DNA of 64,000 nucleotides from Camellia lanceoleosa. Lineage: Eukaryota; Streptophyta; Magnoliopsida; Ericales; Theaceae. The position numbers and the translations under genes were made by a program. Under the pieces are notes generated by a model that worked only from the letters and a program-made list of their open reading frames with translations, was not told the DNA's origin and did no database searches. Below are positions 54,730-64,000 of the stretch, one piece after another. Every line of letters starts with the position of its first letter. Within the stretch, counting starts at the first letter, position 1. The stretch spans positions 194,034,148 through 194,098,147 of the forward strand of contig CM045762.1 in assembly GCA_025200525.1 (NCBI GenBank), given 5' to 3'.

Positions 54730-56817
54730 TATATATATATATATTTCACTAGAAAACAAAAGAGAAAGCTACTACTTAACTTGTTGCATTTGAACCTATT
54801 CGAAAGGAATAATAGAAGATGATTATGTACAAACATATAGCAAACTCCACATACATTCTCACAATAAATATATATATATATATATATGAGAATGAGATAT
54901 GTGAACTATATATATGTGTTTATTTATGAAGTACCTGTCTTATCTTTGTTTAGGCATTAGAATTAGATTTGGTTGTATGTATGTGGTTGTGCATCAATTT
55001 GGTTGCCCAATGAGTGAGGCAAGGAGTTCCACAAGTGGTTGGACTCTTCTTAGTATTGCTTTGTGAATAAGAGATTTATAGTAGGAATATATCTCTTGTA
55101 TATAAAATTAGTTTGACAACGTTCCTTCTTAGAAGAAGAAAAATAAAATAAAATAAAATTTAATTTAAAAAAAATAAAATAAAGAGAGTGAATAGTGTGT
55201 TTGACCAAATTCTACTATTTCACCTAAGATCAATTTATACTGGGAAGGAATTCACTTTTTTCTTTTTTATTTTTTAACATTTGATATCGTGATCACAAAT
55301 ATTTGATATAAAGAGCGATGACAACTTGACATGATTCAGTTACTAGATCAAATTTCACTATCTCCTAAAACTAGATGATATTACTAGATCAATTAAATTA
55401 ACTATCTTGCATTTCTCTCTTGCCAAATGAAATATATAATTGCATCTACTGCAAGCTTGAACAACTTTTGAAATAGCTACTTTTCTTCTCAAGTTGTGCA
55501 GTCATTGCACTCACCCTACAAGTTCAACGGACATCTCTGAATTCTGAACTTAGTCAAAAGAAAAAATAAAAATAAAAAAATAAATTGCCATAGATTGAAA
55601 GAAAGAAAGAAAAAAATTTATTAATACAAAAATCAAAAAACATAAAGAAAAAGTTTATTAATACAAAAATCAATCATAAAATTATATATACAACTCTTTT
55701 ATAAGAAGTTGGTCCCATCTTTTTGTGAGTTTTATATTGATATGAAATAATAATTATATTTTGTACAATGAGAAGAAGTTATTTGATAATCTTAGGACAC
55801 AGTTACATAATGTTTTAGTTGTGTTGTAATTAGGGAAGTGGATTACAATTTTATTTTGAGGATCAAAAATAACAAGATATATAGTGATTTATGATTAATC
55901 ACAGATATAATCACGTAATACTTCTCAAATACAAAATAATTTTTTGAAAATGAGGTTATGACAACAAAATTGTGTGACCAATTAACGCTAAAATGTAGGT
56001 GATAGTTAACCAAAGTATGTTTTAAGGTTTTGTCGCATTTGACTCTCCTTTTTGTTGGCTTCAACATGCTTCGAGAATCTTGTAAACCTCCCTCTCTTCA
56101 TTCTTACCCGTGACACACAAAAAACATCAACCCGTGATTACTCGACCGACACGTGTCACATCTACATTTTCCCACCTCAGTCAGAGAGAGAGAGAGAGAG
56201 AGAGAGAATGCACATACGTACATACATACACATGTTGAAATTATTAATTGAAAGCAAATAGTACACTAGCATGTGAATTCTTGATTTTTGGAACTCTGGT
56301 AAGCTTTGTATCAAATCTTTCTTCATTCATGCTTTGTATTTCGTCAGGTAGGTTTGGTTGGCCCACAACAAAAACAGCGCCAGAGGATCATTTAGTTACA
56401 CGTGCCTTTCAGATTGGCCCCTCCAATCAGACCTCAAATCTCTCTCTCCGTACATCTTCAAATACTTAATCTTTTTAATTATAGTATAAAATTTTAAAAT
56501 TGATTCAGAATATTTTAAATAAGTGTATTTTTAATTTTTATAAAAAATATGTAAAAATAAAAAGTAATGTTGATTGATGTAATCCAAATAAAGCTTCTTT
56601 GGCATTGGCTACGATAGCTAACTTTTTTTGTTGGAATTTTTTTAGCATGACTTTTTTAATCTCGTTTGGTTTTTGTTTTTAGATTTTTTTGACTTTTATG
56701 AAAGAAAAATTATAATGATTGTAATTTGAATGTGACATTTTGTCTTATTGACTTATATAACTTATTTTCTCTTTTTGTATTTTTTTAGTCCTAAAATATT
56801 TACCAAATAAGGACTAA
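54730..56817. other. AT-rich intergenic DNA
   Basis: No gene was recognised. It contains (TA)n at 54723-54742 and 54869-54888, and a local duplication around TTTATTAATACAAAAATCAA (55617 and 55649). (GA)n is at 56183-56207. Confidence 0.5.
56183..56207. repeat. (GA)n microsatellite
   Basis: About 12 GA units. Confidence 0.95.
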
Positions 56818-57045
56818 GGCCTCGTTTGGGAACAGGCTAATTTAGTAACTTTTTGGCTATTTGGCTAAAATATGAGTTAAAAAAATTAATATGTTTGGGA
56901 TGACTTTTTGACTTTTTACGAAAAGATGTATAAAAAATAGAGAGAAAAGAGAGTCTTTGACTTTTTTGTATGAGTTGTTGGCTTTTTAACTTTTTTAGTA
57001 ATTTTTTGACTTTTTGACTAAACCGGCCTGTTGCCAAACGAGGCC
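56818..57045. mobile_element. Tourist-like MITE
   Basis: A 228-bp element has inverted ends GGCCTCGTTTGGGAACAGGC and (inverted) GGCCTCGTTTGGCAACAGGC, between TAA repeats (56815-56817, 57046-57048). The interior is T-rich with repeated CTTTTTGACT. It carries no gene. Confidence 0.8.
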
Positions 57046-57268
57046 TAAGTGTATAAGTACTTATATAGTTTAACACAAACAAGGCTTTAACATAGGAGAA
57101 TCTTATGATTTTACATTTTTTAATTGAAAAATGATTGAGAAGATTAAAAGTGATCTCTAATAGCACCACTAATGATGTGGCAGTGGACCCCACACACTGC
57201 CTATGCCTTTTTTTTTTTTTTTTAGCATTCTCAATGCATTAGTACTATTAGTGGTCATTGTTGATTAT

Positions 57269-57480
57269 GGCTTTGTTTGGAAAGAGGTTTGGGACTATTT
57301 TAGTTACAAAAAGATAAAATAGACTTTTTAACCTAATAAGACAAAACATCACATCCAATTCATAATCATTATGTTCTTTCTCTTACAAAAAATCAAAAAA
57401 TTCTTTCCAAACAAGACTTTTTAACCCCAAATTAAAATAGCCAAAAACCTAAAAAGCCAACCCACTTCCCCAACGAACCC
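57269..57480. mobile_element. Diverged MITE-like element
   Basis: Inverted ends GGCTTTGTTTGGAAAGAGG and (inverted) GGGTTCGTTGGGGAAGTGG are imperfect and lie between TAT trinucleotides. They resemble those of the MITE at 56818, so it may be an older relative. Confidence 0.4.
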
Positions 57481-57483
57481 TAT

Positions 57484-58485
57484 ATTTGATCATGAAAAGA
57501 ACTATGAGACAGTGAATTTTGTGTCATTCAGACTGCTCTTTGTCCTAAGTCATTTTTCTTCGACATTGTACCTCTATTATATTATGTAATTACTCTCTTT
57601 AACTTGGTCATGAAAAGAACTTTGAGACAGATAAACAGATAGATCTGATTTCTCCCACAATAACATGAGTTTGGAAGGCAACTTTGCATTTAAATGAATG
57701 AAACATCACTCCTTGCGTCAGGGATGAAGATTGGAAAGTTCAAATTAAAAAGGTCTAAACTGCCCACGAAAAATTATTAGGTGAATATAGAACAATGTTT
57801 TATATTATCTATCAATGGATACCTCTTGTTATTTTCTAAAGTACCAACACAAAAATGATGAATTATATTGTTTAAATCAATTACAATCTAATTGAAGCAC
57901 CACATAAATGTATTCCAAAAATACTGACTAATTACTCAACATATACGTGATTGGTTATGGTAACATTCTCTTCACTAAAACCTAACTTCTATATAAAAGC
58001 CAAAGTCACTTCTAATAACCCCATGCAATGGCAAGCAAACTTCAAAAAAAAATTTGAGTCTCACATACATATATTAGTTTTACGGGGTCATGGGGCACTA
58101 GATGATTAAAAAAACCGAATCAATCAATCAAACATTCTTGAGCATTGTAAAGGTCCGGTATTGGCCGTTGATTGTGAGCCAAATGAACAACTAATGAGTA
58201 ATATTAGCGACCATGAATTTAGACACAATATCAAAAGAGAGTTAGGAGTAGTTAAAATTTGTTGTATTATATTTAAAATAGGTTAAAGGGGTCATGTGAG
58301 GAATGAAAGCAGCTTTGGATGGGTTCTTTTTTTTCATAGTTAGTAATATTGTATGGTGCATATATGAGGACCATGTTTCTTCTGGTCCCACCCCTGTGAA
58401 TTGGTAAATGGTTTAATTCTGTTGTCTTTGCTTGCTATATTTCTATGGCCACAACACAACACCAGGAACTAAACAACAATCAAGA

Positions 58486-58532
<47 letters not shown>

Positions 58533-59980
58533 AAACCCCATTCACCGCATTGCTATTACTACTGCCTGCTATCATCTTTTTCTCATATGCATTATTGGAA
58601 TCACATGATCGGTATGTTTGTGCACCTAAGTTGAAATCTGCAATAAACGACGCCAAAATAATGTTAACAACTATACATTAAGAAGAAGAACAAAAACTTT
58701 CATACTTTTGAAGCTTGAATATATAGAAACATGCATCATGGGTATTGGCTCTTAGCACACTTTTCTGGAAGACTTGATAAGTACTTGATTCTGGTAAGGG
58801 CATTTTCACACTTGGGACAAATTGCCCTAATTTCTACATCCCTTGTATAACCTTTCTGATCATAATGGAAAGGCAGCAGCCATGAACGTTGTCATTATTT
58901 TTAGGGTGAACTACGTAAATCTTGTGTTGTTCTTTGTGTTTGATTGACAATTCATATCTCACAGATCCTAATTAGATGTTATATTCCTAACAACTAGACT
59001 GGATCTTCAAAGCAACTCACAAGCTCAAAACTGTTGGACATGCATCCCTCCCAACTTCATGTCATGTTAAACACACACTCACACATATATATAGTACTAC
59101 AAGGTGAGGCCATGTCTAATTCACAAGACTAATAGTGAAGGTATTAATAATCCCATCAAATTAGTGTGGTATTCATTATCCAATTGGATTAGTAAGATAA
59201 ATTATCCTCTTGTCCATTGTTTGATTTGCATGGAATAAAAAGACATATGAAGGAAAAAAAGTCTTTTTATTTTATTTTCCAACTCAGAATATATAATCTC
59301 ACCCCTATCCCATTACTCAAATTTGTTCGATTAATTATCTATTGGATTAATAATCCTGAAATAAAATTTCAAAATAAATATAGGATTATTGGGCTCACGG
59401 ATTAATAATCTCAATCCTATACTCTAATCTTGTCAATCAAATATGTGTGAGAGATTAAAGAAAAGCAAATATTAGATTTCTGGACCACAGAATATTGAAA
59501 CAAACTAGTGAATAGAAAAACAGAAAATATGAGATCCTTAGATATCCACTGCAGAACAAAAGGCTCTCTCTGCCAAAATTTGCCACAGTAAACCCGTTGC
59601 CGATTTTGCTCATTTGGAGAGAATTCCTATGGACAATGATTTTGGGATCAACCAGAACTCGACATGTGTCAACCTGGTCAATAATAAATTTAATTTTGGC
59701 ATGACTAAGGCAAGGTTGAGAAACACTAAAGCAAAACAAACACACTTGCACACAAAGATTTAAGATAAAAGAGTTTTACTATGAAGGTAGAGATTATAAT
59801 GATACTGTTCTCATTTTCAACCTTAGGACCGCTAAATAACCCCTAAATAACACGAAATTGACTCAAATAGAAATATCGGGTCAGACTCATTGTCCAATGA
59901 ATAAGCTTGGTTTGTGTAGGTCGGCAATGGGTAATAAGAGTCAAATTTGAGACACATCCACAACAATTTTTGTAGGCACT
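57484..59980. other. Intergenic DNA upstream of the polygalacturonase gene
   Basis: No gene was recognised. (GA)n at 58491-58530 is the only clear repeat. Short frames such as 58445-58681 are built on the microsatellite and are not convincing. Confidence 0.5.
58491..58530. repeat. (GA)n microsatellite
   Basis: 20 perfect GA units. Confidence 0.95.
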
Positions 59981-59986
59981 TTCAAG

Positions 59987-59993
59987 TATAAAT
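59987..59993 (+). promoter_or_regulatory. TATA box of the polygalacturonase gene
   Basis: TATAAAT lies 200 bases before the start codon, with a CT-rich leader (60000-60110) downstream. The spacing suits a leader of about 170 bases. Confidence 0.55.
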
Positions 59994-60186
59994 TACAACC
60001 TCTCCACTTCAACTAGTCCTTGCCACAATCCAAACCACTTTATTTGAGGTAACTAACTGTGAACTCCTCCTTTCTTCATCTTTTCTTTCTGTTCTTGCTT
60101 CCATTAATTTCGGCACCTCTCAAAGTGGAATTTTCTAGCACTTTCCAGAGAAACAGTTGGGAAAACTAGGGGATTCATCACTTCAG

Positions 60187-63100
60187 ATGAAGCCAACAAC
60201 ACATTGGCATTTGATAATTATAATTGCTGTGGCACTGGTCTCCCAAGATTCAATCAATGTGGAATGTAGAGCCCATTTTCACAAGAAGCAGAAGAACAAA
60301 GGATCCTCTTCTGGTTATCCTCCTCCTAGTCCTCCTCAAGACCCTGCACCTCCATCCCCTGTTTTGCCTCCCCCTATTCCTTCTGACCCGAGTAACCCTC
60401 CCGGCAGTTCCAGCTCTAACTGTATTTTCGACGTGACGTCTTTCGGGGCTGTCGGAGATGGGTCCACTGACGACACTGCTGCATTCAGAAGAGCATGGCA
60501 AGCAGCTTGTGCAGTAGAATCTGGTGTTGTTTTGGCTCCCTCAGACTACACATTCATGATTACTTCAACAATCTTCTCTGGTCCTTGTAAGCGAGGACTA
60601 GTGTTCCAAGTAAGAATTCAAGAAAAATTCCCTTCTTTGTTCTCTGTTTGTTTTGGCAGAAAAGTATTTTCCTTTTCCAACAGAGAAAAACTGTTTTTTT
60701 GCCAAAACAAATGGAAGCTCAAAAATAATGTTAATGGAAAGCTAATGTGAAACTTTGCTTAAAAGACTTAAAATTTTTGGATGTGGAAAGGTGGATGGGG
60801 TACTAATGGCGCCTAATGGACCGAATTGCTGGCCAAAAACAGACAGCAGCAAGCAATGGCTAGTGTTTTACAGGCTCGATGAAATGACATTGACTGGAAG
60901 TGGAACCATTGAAGGGAATGGTGAGCAGTGGTGGGAACTCCCCTGCAAACCTCACCGGGTACTTTGTTCAATCCCCAATTTGTTGCTGTATGTGCATTCA
61001 TCACTAGCAATTCAGCATCATCTTGTGTTGTTCCCTGTTTTGTTGAACCAAACGTTTTTATTCAAAATGCAAATTCCACCACACACACACACACACACAC
61101 AAAAACAAAAACAAAACAAACAAACAAACCGACAATCCAACTTATGAGACTTGAAAAGGTGAGCGGATTAGAGGTCAGTTTGCCAGCAGGTTAGGATTTG
61201 TCAATACATCTACAAACAATCCAACTTGCCTACATGTAAACTGATAATTACCTAGCATTTGCCCACATACAATCTTTTTCCTAATCTGATAATACACGCC
61301 CCACATTTTTATGGCTTTTTTTAAAAATAATTTATTTACTTTGTATATTAATTTGTGAAATATAATTTTGAATAATTGATTTATGGGTTTTGCGTTGGGA
61401 TTGAGAATAAATAATAAAAAGTTTTCTTTAAAATAGTAAAATAAATAAATAAATTTAAGGTTGAATGTTTATTGATGTTCTTTTCCATTTTCTATTTCTA
61501 ACCTGCCCAAACCTCCAAAATATTCAACCAAGTAGCTGGTTTTGAGGATGGGTGGGCTGGTGGCGGATTGAAAAATTTTTAATCTATCAAAAGTGGTTTG
61601 GTTTATAATTTTCCTCAAAACCAACCAGCCCGTACTGACCTGTATACACCTCTTCCCAAATGCCTACCAATTGAAAAGTTAAGTATCAAAGTAACATATT
61701 TGATTATGAATTTTGAATTTTATTTCAAATAAGAATAATTCAAAATACAGTTATTCAATTTCAAAGGCAAAGTCGTCAATTTGATAAAATATAAATTAAT
61801 TTGACAAAAATAAATGTTAAAAAAAATATTTTCGAATTTTTAAAAATTATTTCTACTTACCAAAAATAAAATTATGTAAAATTAATAAATCTTATAAACA
61901 TTTATTTAAAATTTTTTTTTACCAAATTAATTTTTATTATGTATTTGGATGATGATCATGTAATGAGTGATTATTAGTTTTTAATCTGTAATCGATATAT
62001 TTAATATATAAAATATTTTTAGTTTTGGATTTTTTAATTTAATGTATTGGTTTAATAATGATATCAAAGTTGTCGTCATATTTGACTTTTAAAAAAATAG
62101 AAACGAATTTAATGAAAATAAAAACAATCACCCATTACATGATCATTATTCAAACACATAATAAAAATTAATTTCGTAAAAAAATAATAAATAAATGTCT
62201 AAAAAATTTATCAATTTTACATAATTTTATCTTTAGTGGATAGAAATAATTTTTAAAAATTTAAAAATATTTTTTTGACGTTTATTTTTATCAAATTAGT
62301 TTATGTTTTATCAAATTAATAATTTTGCCCTTGAAATTGAGCAACGATATCTTCAATTGTCTTTATTTGGAACAAGATTCAAAATTTATGGTCAAATATA
62401 CCATAATTAAAAAGTCATAAATTAAAGTGATATAAGCATCTAAACTATAGGACCGTTAGTATAATTCGCCTATAATTTTTGTCCTAGTTGCATTTTGTGC
62501 TCCATTTAAATGCGAACTAAAAATTTGATTGAAATGCCATTTTCAGGGTCCCAACGGTTCAACATTGCCTGGACCATGTGATAGCCCTGCTGTGAGTAAA
62601 ACCATACAACACTCTCCGGTCCTAGATTCAATCAATCAATCAATAGTTTCTACTACCAATAAACTTCATTTCTTTAACTTCATTTTTTTTTTCTTCAGTT
62701 AATTCGATTTTTCATGGGCAACAATCTGGCAGTTCGCGGGGTGCAAATCCAAAACAGTCCCCAATTCCCCGTGAAATTTGATGGCTGTGAAGGTGTTCAG
62801 ATAGAGAAGCTATCCATTTCTTCTCCAAAGCTCAGCCCAAACACCGATGGCATTCACATCGAGAACACCAAGTACGTCGATATACAACTCTGTCTTAGCC
62901 AATGGTGAGCCACATCAAAGCCCAGTGAGTTTGTAATTTGCTAATATCCATTAATGCTCAGCAATGCCACCTTCATTTAACAGGGGATGATTGCATTTCA
63001 ATTGGAACGGGGTGTTCAAATGTTGACATAGAAGGTGTCACTTGCGGGCCGAGTCATGGGATTAGGTAAATCATGAATCAATGCTTTCTTTTCTGTCAAT

Positions 63101-63909
63101 GCTAAATCTGATGATCACCAAATTAGCTGATCAGTTCTGTTATTTCAGTTATTTTAGTCGCATCATGCCACCGCGTGATCCCTCTGGTTGTGTTTCCATC
63201 TTCTGTTTTTGTTTCTAGAAAACACATAAAACTTGTCTAGTGAAATGTTTTCCAAAATTGTTTTTCATTTCAAGAAAGTTTTTTTTTTTTTTTTTTTGAA
63301 AGACCCATTTTTTAGGAAATTTTAGAGGAAACATCAAAAAATTGTTTATGAAATTCTAAAAACTATAGTCACAAAAACATAACAAGCAAAGCTCTCTCTG
63401 TTGTCTGCAGCATTGGGAGCCTAGGGGTGCACAACTCCCAGGCATGTGTCCCCAACATAACGGTCCGCAACGCAGTTATAAAGGACTCGGACAATGGGGT
63501 CAGGATCAAAAACCTGGCAAGGCAGGACAGGCTCAGTCTCCGGCATTTCATTCGAGAACATCCAAATGGACAATGTCAGGAACTCCATAATCATAGACCA
63601 GTACTACTGCTTCACAAAGGGCTGTCGGAACCAGACCTCGGCCGGTTATCTGACAGACGTGTCATATCGCAACATAAAGGGCACGTACGACATTTTAGCC
63701 CTCCCATCCACTTTGCCTGCAGTGACACCGTGCCCTGCACGAATCTAACGATGTCCGAGGTTGAGCTTCTTCCATATGAAGGGGAATTGGTGGATGATCC
63801 ATTTTGTTGGAATGCATATGGGACTCAAGAGACCTTGACAATACCTCCCATTGATTGCTTGCAAGATGGGATGCCTGAGTCCGAGGGAGAGCCTTCCACA
63901 TATTGTTAG
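60187..63909 (+). CDS. Exo-type polygalacturonase (glycoside hydrolase family 28)
   Basis: Six exons are read: 60187-60609, 60791-60958, 62547-62591, 62699-62904, 62984-63065 and 63411-63909. All introns are GT-AG. The predicted product is about 474 residues once three small frame slips are allowed for. It has a signal peptide ([11 protein letters not shown], residues 9-19), a basic and then proline-rich linker (residues 28-75), and a GH28 beta-helix from [16 protein letters not shown] on. The four family motifs are present: [22 protein letters not shown] and RIK. It would hydrolyse homogalacturonan in the cell wall. Wording and linker resemble the Arabidopsis At1g48100 (PGX3)-type group, but orthology is not established. 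Frame slips: a missing TA in GATATACAAC (62880), an extra A in AAAAACC (63508), and a missing C in CTCCCATC (63695). All fall in simple runs, so sequencing error is likely. The ATG at 60187 is the first that yields a signal peptide. Confidence 0.9.
61079..61100. repeat. (CA)n microsatellite in intron 2
   Basis: About 11 CA units are followed by AAAAC-type repeats. It lies within the 1.6-kb intron 2. Confidence 0.9.
61694..62400. repeat. Foldback (inverted repeat) element in intron 2
   Basis: Arms of about 280 bases at 61694-61972 and 62123-62400 are reverse complements with scattered mismatches; for example GATCATGTAATGAGTGATT pairs with AATCACCCATTACATGATC. A loop of about 150 bases separates them. 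The element carries no ORF. It probably is a foldback MITE. In the transcript it would form a long imperfect hairpin. Confidence 0.8.
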
Positions 63910-64000
63910 TAGGGGTATTTTAGTGCTTTTGGTTATTACATAATTATAAAAGGGGCTTTGTTCTAAAGCCATTGTGGGATCCGAGGAGGATCCAATTTAC
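63910..64000 (+). other. 3' untranslated region of the polygalacturonase gene
   Basis: This is sequence after the stop to the window edge. No poly-A signal of the AATAAA type is visible in these 91 bases. Confidence 0.5.

Noticed and set aside
58445..58681. 78-codon frame with an RE repeat
   Set aside because: Its middle is the (GA)n microsatellite, and there is no conserved domain or gene context.
60157..60186. Earlier in-frame start for the polygalacturonase
   Set aside because: The codon at 60157 is TTG, not ATG. The ATG at 60187 directly precedes a signal peptide.

Overview
The window is a transposon-rich stretch of a flowering-plant (probably eudicot) nuclear genome. The evidence is: tRNA-Met-primed Ty1/copia elements, a Tat-lineage Ty3/gypsy element with a second archaeal-type RNase H, a plant RTE LINE, a Mutator-like element with a 9-bp target duplication, Tourist-type MITEs, and a six-exon plant polygalacturonase gene. 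No bacterial or organellar gene was seen. Only two host-type genes look usable: a SLEEPER-like domesticated hAT transposase gene (31647-33332, minus) and an exo-type polygalacturonase gene (60187-63909, plus).

Layout. 1-4365 is an inverted, lesion-rich copy of 30241-34675. It holds an LTR, the SLEEPER gene and part of a copia LTR, and ends at a 100-base N gap. 4466-6720 is the 3' end (antisense ORF plus LTR) of a plus-strand Tat element. 7226-20661 is a nearly complete minus-strand Tat element (LTR, gag, protease, RT, RNase H, integrase, tandem-repeat 3' region, antisense ORF, LTR), interrupted in RT by a 2.4-kb LTR-like insert. 21353-26053 is a full-length but dead minus-strand RTE LINE between 22-bp target duplications, with a 1.5-kb LTR-like insert in its 5' leader. 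26518-30400 is a young copia element that has lost integrase. 31647-33332 is the SLEEPER gene. 34126-41132 and 47887-54724 are two minus-strand copies of one degenerate copia family; the first lies in the 5' part of the SLEEPER transcription unit. 43034-45859 is a Mutator-like element with 110-bp terminal inverted repeats. It has captured a PIP5K-type MORN fragment and itself contains a 980-bp hAT-type element. 46139-46814 is a polyadenylated retrocopy of a LINE ORF1-type zinc-knuckle gene. 54730-60186 is AT-rich intergenic DNA with two MITEs. 60187-63909 is the polygalacturonase gene, with a large foldback repeat in intron 2.

How the parts relate. Target-site duplications fix the order of several events. 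The copia (GTTAT) and the first degenerate copia (ATCCT) inserted beside the SLEEPER gene before the inverted duplication, because both arms carry the same junctions. The first degenerate copia reads in the same direction as SLEEPER, so its 3' LTR lies about 0.8 kb upstream of the SLEEPER ATG and could act as its promoter. Differences between repeat copies fall repeatedly at CTG/CAG sites (for example CTG against CG or CCG), a methylation-context pattern. Some 'broken' reading frames may therefore be consensus errors rather than mutations. All homology statements come from reading translated motifs by eye; no database search was run.
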